A program made the position numbers and the translations under genes. This document shows, piece after piece, positions 25,861-36,970 of a stretch of 64,000 nucleotides of DNA. Numbering within the stretch: position 1 is the stretch's first letter; every line of letters starts with the position of its first letter. This DNA is from Trogon surrucura (taxonomy: Eukaryota > Chordata > Aves > Trogoniformes > Trogonidae): NCBI GenBank assembly GCA_020746105.1, contig CM036622.1, forward strand, positions 12,572,487-12,636,486, read 5' to 3'. A model generated the notes under the pieces. The model had not been told where the DNA came from. It searched no databases and saw only the letters and a program-made list of their open reading frames with translations.

Positions 25861-28800
25861 CAATTCTTATTTGCAGGAAAACTCACAGCAAGCCCTTGTG
25901 CTTAATAATCCAAAGAATGAAACTAAATTCAATAGTACGATACTCTTAAGTTACCTCATCCTATGTTCTCGTCTGATTCAAGTCTTTCAAGCTCACAAAT
26001 GCCTGTAATTTTATCCTCCAAATCTCCCACACTAAACTGGAAATAAAAACAGATTACAAATAATGTTCAACCAAGCAGAAATACTTCTAGTGGAAAAAAA
26101 ACCCCCAAACTCCAAAGTTGAATAGACAAATAATTTGGAAAATTAGCTCACAGTTGTAAAACATGTATTTTTCCCTCTAGCTCTGATAAATAAAACCTGA
26201 AGCTATAAATCTTAAGAATCACACTAGCTACAACTAGAGGTGGGAAACTACAATTTGTCCTCATTTTACATCTCTCTGGGAAAAAAAAAAAAAAAAAACG
26301 TTCTCCATAGTGGAAAACACGCAGATATTTCTATTTATTTTTTTAAATACATCAAAACTCACCTTTTTTTTTCACTAAATACTTCTTTGCTAATTAGAGA
26401 CTCAAGATATTGCAATGCTTTTGGAGACAAGTTCTTGAATTGAGGATTGTTTTTAATAGGTCTAAACTGTGCACTCCTCCAAGGTATTACAGCTACACAT
26501 CCACCATTGTCAGTCTAGATAGTTCAAGTTGCAATAATTACAGTATCTCTTTATTAAATGCTTGTCTGGTACGGGAAATTAGCAGGAGACCCACTTGAAT
26601 AGCGACTGATACTTTTAAAAAAGAAAAACATAGCTGGACTGAAATTCTCTAGTAAGGACAACCAAGAAAGGAAAAGTTTACCACTGTGACCTATTAAGAT
26701 AGGAACAAAAACATAAATAAATTGTGCTCTTCAGAATATTTAACTATTTGCTAGATGTCTTTTTAATTCCTCTCTCACATTCAGATCAGCAAACCCGAAG
26801 TTAAGAGCGCTGCCTGCACAGTCTGTCCTGCCAGGGAATACTTATTGTATTTATATATTGATGCAAAACACATTAGTACGAGGAGTTTTTGTTGCCAACT
26901 GCAGCTGTCAAAAAAAAAAAGAAGTCCTTCATGCAAATAATCTACACTGCCTCCAGGAACCTTACAAAATAGTTACCAACACTGGGTCCGACACAAGCCT
27001 GGGACACACAGACAAGTCAACAAACCCGCAATGTCTCACCTCTTCAGAAATGCAGCTTGCAGAGTTAAAAACAGTGCACAATTCCTGCAGTCGTACTAGC
27101 TTTTAACTACTATTTATTCTCAGCAGTTTCGATACAGAAGCCACACGGCATCTTCGTTCTGACTGCCAAAAGCTTCATCTAGTAACAGGAGGTGTTACAG
27201 ATGACCTGGCCTGGAAAACTATTTGCCTACAAGCATATCCTGGGGGGACCAAATCACAAACCATTACAAACCAACACAACTCTTTATTCTGACCACTGGT
27301 CACGTACTCCTGAAGTGCAAAGGAGTGTGATCTGACCACGTCTGCCTTCCATCGCTTTTCCACTGTCCCTGCAAACCTCACTGCAAAACTAAAATTTCCC
27401 CTCTGTGTTCAAAACTACTTCTACTCTCCATCAAAAACAGCCTCCCTCAAGCCCTCAAAAGCACAGAAATATGGTACTGCAGGTGAACCACCACTATTTG
27501 AAAAGCATCACATATTAACCTGCTTCTTCCAGCTGTCCCAACCAGCAAACTCTAACCTGACTCTAAAGTTACAGAAGGCACTAAGACAATAACTTAAACA
27601 CTTTATGTACATCAACTAATGCAGAAAAAGGTTTTTAGAGCACAGATATGTAAAGCTAAAGTGAATTTGTACTTGCAGTTGTATGCATGCACACTTTTTA
27701 TCAAAAACAAAAAAACCCAACAAATACATTCGCATTAGTCATTGGTGAAATAACTGGCTACAGAAAGACAATAAAGGTTAAAAAAACCCATAAAGCTTGG
27801 GGTTTTTACCTCATTACATATTACAGCTTTTTATTTCTTTGTTTTTAAGCAAGTCCATGACATTTACTAATAAAAGTTTCCTTACATTGAGAGATATTTC
27901 AATGTAATTGCTGAATTAGACAGCAATTACAGTTTCCCACATAATGGCATACATAAAAATTCTTCTAATGTATGACATAGGTACAGAATTTATTTATATG
28001 ATCAGAACATTGAACTCTACTAAATTTTGTTGAATTTCGGCCACGTAATTCAGCATTTCCTGTTCTACACTGCACTCTCAAGTTTGAAGAAAAAAAGTTA
28101 CCCCACAGTTTAATCCACAAGACAATGTTATATAAAGAGGAAAGCCAAAAGACCATACATGCATAATCTATTTTTTTTCTTTAACCTTTTTAAAGTACAT
28201 TGGTGACCAATACCAGCATTATAAAGAATCTTTCTTGGTTTTTAAACTGTGCTTTAATTTTCCTTATTCATTCGTAAATTACTAGGATCTAATTCTCCTG
28301 GCAGCCAGACCCAATGATGTGTGAGAGATCCTAGACTTGTCACCTGACAAACAAACCAATTTTCCTTCTCTTTCAGCATATGCAATGATCTACAGATTAA
28401 GATAAATTTTAAAAAGCACCAGAAAATCCAGTAAGATGTCATACCTTACCCTAGAACAACATCCAGCAACACTCGTATGTATGCAAATAACACAAAGAAG
28501 TTGTTATGCAAATCCACATTCACCAGCACTGGGAATGGAGCCCACATCTCTGCTGCAACAGTCATCCACACAGCAACCCTACTGCTCAAAATAACTAAGT
28601 CAGACACACACACTTAGCCCTCCTTTTTGTACCTACTACTTTCATGCTACCCGGTCACACCCCTTGCCAGTCCCAGCAACAAAACGTGGGATTTACGGGC
28701 AACGCTTCATTGCTATCTAACGCGGGTGGGGGGTAGGGAGGGCAGACAAGACTGTTTGGTTCTACGGTTTTGTTTTGTTTTGGCTTCTTCTCAAAATTAC

Positions 28801-30472
28801 AGCATAGATAAGCTTTTGTTTTATTTTTTGGTTATTTACTATAGAAAAGAGCCATTAAATTAAGAGCTGTGCTGGATGGCCAACAGCCCAGAATAGAAAT
28901 CACACAGATAACCCTGACTGCTACAGTCCTTGGAATTTCATTTTCCCATCTTAGATTTTATGTTGGGGGACAAACCCACTAACTCACATATAAAGCAGCT
29001 TTAAAATATGTTTCATAGTTTAAATCTATTTTAACCTCACAAAGCACAATGAGCAGTAAGACACAGGTGTTTCATGTTTAAGTCACTTAGCCCATACATC
29101 AATATTCGTATTTTAAATAGGAGCAGTGAGTACTTTAGAACCTTGGGAGAGATCTGTGGAAGTTTGAGATTCTTCCAAAAAGAGCACTGGTTTGGCTTTA
29201 GTACGAGAAGAGTAATGGGCACACTGAGAGCAGTTCCAGAGAGGATCAGATGTTTATCCCCTCAGCTAAGATCAAATGCAATCAGGTTATAAAAATTGCA
29301 TATTGGGTTACCTGAAGTATCATTTTTCACAGCAAGAAATATTACCTAATAGGTCTAGGAGGAAAAACTGTTCTGATTTTGATCATTTCAGTAGTCAGAT
29401 CTACAAACTTGATATCATTTTTTGACAGTGAGCTGGTTATTCCCTCCACAGAATTATATTCTTAACAAATAGTTGGGATGAAATATTCCTTTTTTATGAT
29501 ATTTTAAACTGAACATACATCATAAAAAGTTTGGTTACAAACAGAAATGGCACAGTTTCCAACAGTAACAGGCCTCCAAATCCTAAAAACCAACCAAACA
29601 AATCCTGATTTATAAAAGGCAATGCTGAAATCATTTAATTAGATAAATCACCTGCTGAAAAGCACATATTCAGACCAGTCACACTAATCTAATCAGCAAG
29701 AGTAGGATATGTTGAGGATTCCCATTAACTAATAAAGACATATTAAATGCATCAGATATCACACAACATTCTCCTTACTGCCAAGTCCCAAAAGCTCAGA
29801 ACTGTACCAAGAAATAACTGGATTTTTTAATATGTATACCCACACACAGAGCATAGCAAGAGCCAAGAGTCTAACATAAAAGGTACCAGGCTTGACATAT
29901 GTGATGTGTGCAATTTAAGCCTGATTCATTGTCAAGCCTTAGGGTTGGGCCCTAAGTTAAAAGAGACTGAGCTGAAAAATATAGTCACTGAACAGAATCG
30001 GTTCTGTTTAGCTCATTCATGAAACAAACAGCTACTATTTCTCAAGCCGTCTTGAGTTAGGATAGTGAGAAGCAACCCCTTCCCCTCTGTTTTTTCCATT
30101 AATTGAAGAGATTTGACCTTCCAAACAATACATTTGATCAAAATCCCTATAAATCAGTTTTGTCTATAAAAAAAAATGCACACTTCCAACTTTCTGAACC
30201 ATGGTTTGAGCAGCTAGGGATACACTCAATTGACTTTCTTCACAAAGATTACAACTGCAGAGCAGAATTCAGTGCGTACTTTTAAAATCTAGACTGCGCC
30301 CGTGACTCAAGAAGGCTGGTGTGGCATGAACAGAGACAACCTTCCTCCTGAAAAAGCTCATCTGCTATCAGCAGGTACATTATCTTACAGTCACACAAAG
30401 CAACTCATGTTATAAAAGGCCACCTATTTCAGAATCTTTCTAAATGTAACACTGTGGCAGAATTATAGAAAT

Positions 30473-31427
30473 CACAGAATACAGAATTGTTTGGGTTGGA
30501 AAAGACCTTTATGATTGAGCCTAACCATTAACCTGGCACTTCCCACCACTAAACCATGTCCTTGAGTGCCTTATCTACATCGTCTTTTAAATACCTCCAG
30601 GGCTGGCGATACAAACACTTCCCTGGGCAGCCTGTTCCAATCTTTGACAACCTTTTCCATAAACTAATTTTTCCTAATATTTAATCTAAACCTTCTCTGA
30701 CACAACTTAAGGCCATTTCCTCTTGTCCTGTCACTTGTTACACGGGAAAAGAGACCAACCCCCACCTCACTACAACCTCCTTTCAGGCAGTTGTAGAGAG
30801 CGATGAGGTCTCTCCTCATCTTCCTTTTCTCCAGGCTGAACAACCCCAGCTCCCTCAGCTGCTCCTCATAAGACTTGTTCTCTAGACCCTTCACCAGCTT
30901 TGTTGCCCTGGACACGCTCCAGTACCTCAGTGTCTTTCTTGTAGCGAGGGGCCCAAAGCTGAACACGGGATTCGAGGTGCGGCCTCACCAGTGCCAGGTG
31001 CAAGGGGATGATCCCCCTCCTGGTCCTGCTGGCCACACTGTTTCTGACACAGGCCAGGATGCCCTTGGCCTTCTTGGCCAGCCGGGCACACTGCTGGCTC
31101 GTGTTCAGCTGTTGACCAACACCCCCAGGTCCTTTGCTGCTGGGCAGTTCTCCAGCCGCTCCTCCCCAAGCCTGCAGCGCTGCCTGGGGCTGTTGTGACC
31201 CAAGGCACAACAAGGCATTTGGCTTTGTTGATCCTTGTGCAATTTCCCTTCGCCCATCAATCCAGCCTGTCCAGATCCTTCCTACCCTCAAGCAAATCAA
31301 CACTCCTGCCCAGCTTAGAGTTGTCTGCAAACTCGCTGAGGGCACATTTAATCCCCTTGTCCAGATCATCAATAAAGGCAGAACAGAGCATACCCCAACA
31401 CTGAGCCCTGGGGAACACCACTTGTGA
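30473..31427 (-). mobile_element. CR1 LINE fragment with 3' half of ORF2
   Basis: About 950 bases of CR1 on the minus strand. The 3' tail lies at 30473-30560 (plus-strand aatcacagaatacagaattg, then TTTGGGTTGGAAAAGACC). Above it the minus strand encodes ORF2 remnants in more than one frame: [40 protein letters not shown] and [20 protein letters not shown]. The 5' truncation is near 31427, just after the CCCTGGGGAACACCACT block. The 207-codon and 100-codon minus-strand frames overlapping here are frameshifted pieces of the same element. Confidence 0.94.
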
Positions 31428-32913
31428 ATAAAAAAGAAGACATCATCTGTTTTTAGGAACAATGCTCTAATAGCCCAACCTGGGTGCAATCAATAATATC
31501 TAACAGTTACCACAGCCTAGCTTTGAAAAGCTAAATACACAGACTCATTCAGCTTTAAAAGAGTATTAAAGTCAATTGTGATTAATGTTAAAGACAACAT
31601 AACCAGAAAGTAAGAAGGTAAATGATGCTGGATAGTAACAGAAGGAAAAAAAAAACAACAACCCACACATCCATATTTCATTAAGGCACTGATAACTTTT
31701 CTAGGCAAGTGTCACTGCTGCAACAAAGACCTACAGCAGGTCTATCTTCAATTCATTTCTGGACAAAATTAATTTGCAGAATCCCGCTAAGTCTCCAGTT
31801 ACAGAGTCCAGCCCAGGCTCAGGGGAAGAGAGAAAGGAAGGAATCTCAATTATTAGAACACAAACTGCAAAATTATTAGTTGCTCTTGAAAGGGGAAATG
31901 ACTCTGCAGAGTCATTGGAGGGAATGACTCTGGAATTCAAACAACTGTACTGAAGCACTTGGAAAGCAAAGTGGAAAAAATCCAACGTATACAGTGGCCT
32001 AATACAATCCACATCGGTCCAAGTGGTTTATCACGATCCTTCTCTTTATTAGGAAACACACATAGCCACTTCATTTTCTTCACTTTTTCCCTCCTTCTGT
32101 TCACACCAATTTATAACATAACTAAGGTGACAACCGGAGGTCTAGACTATGTAGGGATATTTTATCTCCAGCCAAGTACACACAGCAAACAAAAAACCCA
32201 AGGAAAACAACAAAGTACACACAGAGACAGACACAAAGAAAAATCCACTATGCCATTTACTTCATTTCTACCAAACAATGGGAGAATTTATACGCTCGTT
32301 TAGTCCCAACAAAGAATGTTTTAAGGGATACATGTGAATGTAATATTAAATACTGTAGCAGGACTAGCAGTGCCATGGTAGTGGTTATGTGTGATAAGCA
32401 TCTGCCTATGCTCTAGAAGGTGGTTGTTGAAAAAATACCATATTTGTTCTGGATGGATTCTAAACACACCTTGAGTATTACTAGCCTAAAAGGTACACAC
32501 GTCGTGTTAAAAGGAGATATATCCACAAAAAGGAGTTTTTTTCCCCAAAAAAATAAATTAAGACACAAGATGTAAAATGCAAAAACCTCCAGATTTTGAA
32601 TATTCTACCTATAATATTTTTCTTCACTCTAACTACCTGGCAGTCTGCAGTAACCCCCTTCAAAGGCATCGCACAATTACATGCTTTCCTGTTTAAGCAC
32701 ATCTGCTGACTCTATGGGCAATTATTTGAGATGGAATAAAAAACAGAACCAAACTACTACCACATACATACTGAAATCTAGCAGAAGCTTTTGTAACAGA
32801 TAACCAAAAAGGCAGGAAGATACTAATCTAGCTTCGTTTACAGGCACTACAGCTATGAATGCTAAACCTGACTTGTACATGAAGGAATATAAATGAAACA
32901 ACACATCAGCTTC

Positions 32914-32931
32914 TTTTTTTTTAAAAAAAAA
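32914..32931. repeat. T9A9 palindrome
   Basis: Nine T followed by nine A, perfectly self-complementary, in the ANKRD28 intron 1.2 kb below the exon at 34126. Confidence 0.9.
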
Positions 32932-33033
32932 GGTAACGTCACCAGAGCATACGTATGAAGAAACTGGATAAATACACAGCTAATGCTCTCATAACTAAAT
33001 ACAAGATTAAGTTTTTTTGATATTATGTAATCT

Positions 33034-33075
33034 ATCATACATTGCTTAAGAACAATCATACATTGCTTAAGAACA
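33034..33075. repeat. Exact tandem duplication, 21 bp x 2
   Basis: The 21-base unit, ATCATACATTGCTTAAGAAC plus A, occurs at 33034-33054 and exactly again at 33055-33075. It lies about 1 kb downstream (minus strand) of the exon at 34126-34209. Confidence 0.95.
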
Positions 33076-34125
33076 TGCAAAATTACTGAAAAAGGAGAGG
33101 AAAAAAATCCAACCTTATCAAAGAAAACTTTAGATTTGACAGCAAGTTTACTTATATGGGGTCCTACTCAAGCTTTTCAAGACAATGGGAGGGCTCCTTA
33201 TCCTTCAGTTGGCATTGGTCAGACACAAATTCTGCAGAATGCCTTTAAATGTCAAAATACACACACCAAGCTAAATATTTGCTTCTGGTTTACATCTCCC
33301 AATGGGATAGTGTAAACAATTCTTATGGTCTTACACTGGCCAGTATGTGGCCTTTGCTTTTTAGCATCACTCTTGTTCTGATGCATTCAGAGGAGAAAGA
33401 GCTACATACATTCCCATAATGTTGTCCTAATTGGTTTATGTCAGTCTGCTTCAATAATCACAGGAATTTCTAATCAATGTAAAGAGTTTATGTTATAATA
33501 TCTTGCATAGTGTCAAACATGCATATTGGAATTTTAATAGAAATTAATTACAGTAACTGCATGCTGTTCAAATCTTGAATCTCACCCACTGGAACAAACT
33601 CAATTTCATTTCAGGGTAATTTTTACGTCTGCACTGTCTGAGTTTGTAGGACCACAAACACAATTTCTCATCTTTACTTATTAATACAATCATTAGGCTT
33701 CTCCTTTTAAAACCAACTTTTAAATCTATTACCTGAAACACCAGAGTATTTTCTTATAATTTTCTAACGTATACTATATGCTGTATTTAATTAAAAAGAA
33801 TCAAAAGTCTTACATAGCATCACACTTCATCCATCTAACTTTCTAAAAAGTCTGATGCAACTATATAACCAAGCTTTCAGTTACCAAAGCACTACAGAAC
33901 TAACATTTGAAAGGAATATAGAATTAGGTCTTTACCATCAACACAAATCTACACTCGTCCTTCCCAGTATTAAGTGCATGTATATGGGCTTTATTTTGCC
34001 TATTCCATAAAAGCAATAAAATTTACAGCTCATGAATTAGCAAAGTTTTAAAGTGATTAGTACAGCAGAAATCTATATCACAACCAAATAAAAATGTAGT
34101 CAAAGCCAATGAGGTTTGTTTTTAC

Positions 34126-34209
34126 CTGAAAATTAACATCTTCTTTCTTAAATATCAGTGCTCGAACTTCATCAGGATCTCCATTAAATATAGCTTGAAC
34201 CAGTGGTGG
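34126..34209 (-). CDS. ANKRD28: ANKRD28 internal coding exon (conserved N-terminal helix)
   Basis: An 84-base, 28-codon exon on the minus strand, phase 0 at both ends. The acceptor is ccttcatttcag, ending at 34210, and the donor is TTTCAG|gtaaaaac. It encodes PPLVQAIFNGDPDEVRALIF followed by KKEDVNFQ, the family's characteristic segment just before the first TPLH repeat. NGDPDEVRALIFKKEDVNFQ is the ANKRD28 version; ANKRD44 has SGDPEEIRMLI in my memory. Because the exon is symmetric and starts in phase 0, different first exons can be spliced to it without changing frame. That fits two candidate first exons found upstream. Confidence 0.96.
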
Positions 34210-35284
34210 CTGAAATGAAGGAAAAAACCCACACATCTTAGAATATAACCTTATTTTAGTTTTTAGTGATACACATATGGTTTTTTTGATACATAACACA
34301 AACACAAGATGATGACAAAATTAAACATCCCAGGCAGTGAAATAAAGAAACCAGCAACAGTATTTATAACTGAAGAAATTCCAAGTTTTAAAAACCTCAA
34401 ACAGATGAACATACTCTACATCAGCGAAACAGAAAAAAAGGGCCCAGAAGACTAGCGTATAAACAGCTGAAAAGTGAACTCCTCCTAATAAAAATAGGGC
34501 TGTTGTTACACACTCCGAATTCTATACAACAGAAGCAAACAAATCCCCTTGACATGAGCAAGTTACTAGAAGTTTTTCACCTGTTCAGACAGAGTGGGAA
34601 AGCAAAGTGCATCAGATAAGTATGGTAACAAATTCACACTCACACACATCTATTACTAAATATAGCAGGATTTCTTAGTAAGTAAGAAAAGCTGCTGATG
34701 TATGCTAGCAAGATTTAAGTCAGCCACTTGACAAAATAAAATAATTTAAAGCAATAAAAGCATAGTTTCCAGTGTTGATCATTTCCAGAAAGTGGTAACT
34801 TGAATCTAACAGTTACATCAAGATTATGACTTATGCTATTTTTCATTTTAGCTTAGAATTGCTCTTTCTTGATGTACACTATATACTCTACCAGTTCTCA
34901 AAATAAACACAACACATTATTGCAATATAATGATTACATCAGTTTCTAAAGTGGTACTGCACATGTAACACTGAGGAATGAGGAGTGGAGCAGGGAAAAC
35001 CCATTTATTTCAAATATAGTTTACCAAGACCCTAAACCCCTCTGCTATTATACAGGAGTTGAGATCTGTTATTGCTGCACCACAAAGCGAGCTACAAGAA
35101 CGGTCCCTTGCACATATTAATTTCACAACTAAGTTTCAGCTTTTCCCCTCTTTAGTACAGGCAGTTTTTTCCATCTTTCCTTGTTTCAACATCATACATA
35201 TTCATGCTATTCTTAGGAAAATTACTACTGGTATTTGCAACAGTATCATAAGCAGGAAATATGCCAACAAACAGTATGCCTTAC
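34210..35284 (-). other. ANKRD28: Short ANKRD28 intron between the MSRVC exon and the shared exon
   Basis: Donor CTG|gtaagg at 35284 and acceptor ccttcatttcag at 34210, 1075 bases, phase 0. AT-rich; no repeat or other gene is seen inside. Confidence 0.7.
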
Positions 35285-35401
35285 CAGCACGCTTCCAGAG
35301 GGCGATGGACGTAAAAATACATTTTCCTGAGGTAACTTGGAAATAAACGTGGGAGAATCATCTTCCACCTCCTCCAAAACAACAATACAGACTCGACTCA
35401 T
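35285..35401 (-). CDS. ANKRD28: ANKRD28 first coding exon, MSRVC-type N-terminus
   Basis: On the minus strand an ATG at 35401 opens 39 codons ending at the donor GTGCTG|gtaagg (35284 downwards), in phase 0. It is therefore directly compatible with the exon at 34209. The peptide starts MSRVCIVVLEEVEDDSPTF and continues ISKLPQENVFLRPSPSGSVL. I recall a mammalian ANKRD28 isoform with nearly the same MSRVC...EEVEDDSPTFISKLPQEN start; this is memory, not a search. The frame is open upstream to about 35446 but only through TTG and CTG codons, so the ATG at 35401 is the first in frame. Reading through the donor soon meets a stop, so splicing is required. The other known start, MAFLKLRDQ, was not found in the window. 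Confidence 0.75.
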
Positions 35402-35449
35402 TCGATCCGTTGGAGGAAGCAAAAGCAAACAGAAAAATGCCAGCAACAG

Positions 35450-36970
35450 TATTTTTGGAACCAGACCTCAGGTATCGCAACGGGGACCATAGAGGAAATA
35501 CTTTCACCTGTTTCACATGCCCTCACAAACTTGCGAGTGCTACCGCTGGCGTATCACCCTTTAAAAAAGCACATTGTAATCCCCCCTCACACTTCATTTT
35601 TCAGATTTAAACACCCTGAGATGTTCAACACAATGCCGGAAAAAAAAAAGTTGTTCTTTTTAAAATAAGATTTCCCTAGGCATTGAAACCACAATAATGA
35701 AACTGTGGAACAGCTGATAAAAATATCCCAAGATCCAATTCCATTCGAACAGCACTCACTGTCGCACACAGCTGTCCTTCCCCAAGCAAATTTGTCTCTG
35801 TTAATGTCACAACTTCCACGGTGTCCTTCTACCCCCACAGTGAAATCATTGTTGCCGAAGACACGGCACTGTCCTGTCGAGGACGGAACAAGGAACAATT
35901 GCCCCAAGAGAGACGGCCGCAGCAATACCCGCTCCTGCAAGGTCAGTTTTAAATCAACCGTCGCAGGCTTTCTGGTGACCGAAAATAACCGCGCCTTCTG
36001 ATCATCCTGTCATTCTACAGCTTCCTTTCTCAATGTCAAAAACAGCCCGGCCAGAAAAATGCATCTCGTTTCCAGCAGTTATTCAGGACTTGCTTGAAAA
36101 AAAAAATAATTCCTTCCCATGCAAGGAAAATATCTGCAACATACAGCACGGCTGCGGTACATTTACATGCGATGAGTCAGACCACAGGGACAATGAACTC
36201 CTTGAAGAATATTGCCGGTTGAATGCAGCCTCCCCAAATGACAGCAACGCAGACAGCGTTGCTCCGTCAGGGACACGACCGATGCAGAGCATTCATTTTT
36301 CCTTCACCGGCCAGTAGCTGTGGCTTCTCCATCAGGGGACGCGTCAGGCAGAAATACTGCTGAGGAAGAATGCTTCAGCAAAACAAGCTAGCTACCGCAC
36401 ACAAAAGCTCAAATAACTGCCTTAGACTTCTTGTGAAAAAGCAGTTCATCACTCAAGTGTTTCTTTTGATCACCATGTGAATGCAGTTCCCATGATAGTC
36501 TTCATTCAGATTAAGGGAGAGAGAAAAAAAGAGGAAAAAAAAAATAAAATAAAATCAGACTCTGTAGATCTTCTCTGAGCCAACTTCTTTATCCGAACAT
36601 CTGTCACTGTGCCAACCTGACTCTCCTCTTCAGTTGGAGCTTCTGCTTATCAGGTTTTTTCCCTTGCCAGATTAAATTATACAATCAGAAGATAGCCTTG
36701 CAAAGCTTTAAAAAAGCTTGGCTTTCCGAACCGGTCATTAAAAGCCCAGAGGAGCGGAGCACAAACCACCGCCAGAGCAGCGTTCCCACTGAGCAGTGAG
36801 CAGCGACTGCAGCCTGGCAGGATGAAACGCCTCGTAATGCTCACATGTCTCACTTACCCGAGAGCCCAGCCACTGCTCCCAATGCAACTTCCCCTGGCAC
36901 CAACAAAAAAGTGCCTTTTTTTCTCTTTTTTTTTTTTTTTCGGGGGGGGAGGGGAGGGGGAGGGCGGTCT
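35450..36970 (-). promoter_or_regulatory. CpG-enriched stretch, probable promoter of the MSRVC isoform
   Basis: Directly upstream (minus strand) of the 35401 ATG, CpG dinucleotides become much more frequent than in the surrounding AT-rich DNA. By eye there are about 33 in 35700-36360, with further clusters near 35460-35550 and 36720-36850. It ends at a T-run plus G-run block at 36924-36966. Avian housekeeping promoters are usually CpG-rich, so this is the natural promoter candidate for the 35285-35401 first exon. No TATA box is evident. Open frames on both strands here (for example 35705-36001 and 36033-36317 plus) look like a by-product of higher GC. The transcription start cannot be placed from sequence alone. 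Confidence 0.5.
36924..36966. repeat. Poly-T followed by G-rich tract (G-quadruplex prone)
   Basis: A T-run (36924-36940, interrupted upstream) runs directly into C then GGGGGGGGAGGGGAGGGGGA and GGGCGG. Four or more G-runs of at least three on the plus strand satisfy the usual G-quadruplex pattern. It sits at the outer edge of the CpG-enriched stretch upstream of the first coding exon. Confidence 0.8.

Larger units (their letters stand above)
12472..34125 (-). other. ANKRD28: ANKRD28 intron (21.7 kb)
   Basis: Donor TTTCAG|gtaaaa at 34125 and acceptor ttaccacag| at 12472, phase 0. It contains the CR1 fragment at 30473-31427, the TA-rich tract near 25.8 kb, short tandem repeats at 18.3, 21.8 and 33.0 kb and a T9A9 palindrome. 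Open frames of up to 128 codons (22828-23214 plus) show no domain and are of the length expected by chance in AT-rich DNA. Confidence 0.85.
1..35401 (-). other. ANKRD28: ANKRD28 locus, 5' portion (gene body)
   Basis: The minus strand carries four coding segments at 35401-35285, 34209-34126, 12471-12393 and 1633-1563, joined by introns of 1075, 21654 and 10759 bases with GT-AG ends. Joined in order they stay in frame for 117 residues, ending after the second ankyrin helix-turn-helix. The peptide choices [19 protein letters not shown] and AVASCSE match ANKRD28 rather than its paralogues ANKRD44 or ANKRD52 as I remember them. ANKRD28 is known as a scaffold of about 1050 residues built of ankyrin repeats. 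It binds the PP6 catalytic subunit together with SAPS-domain subunits, and it has also been linked to DOCK180 signalling. The remaining exons lie beyond position 1. The true 5' limit is uncertain and could extend past 63 kb. Confidence 0.9.

Noticed and set aside
30866-31489. 207-codon minus-strand frame
   Set aside because: Most of it is frameshifted CR1 ORF2 ([20 protein letters not shown] block) plus flanking sequence, not a separate gene.
35705-36317. Plus-strand open frames of 98 and 94 codons upstream of the first ANKRD28 exon
   Set aside because: They lie in the CpG-enriched stretch where stops are rarer, and show no domain or clear splice structure; likely promoter or UTR sequence.
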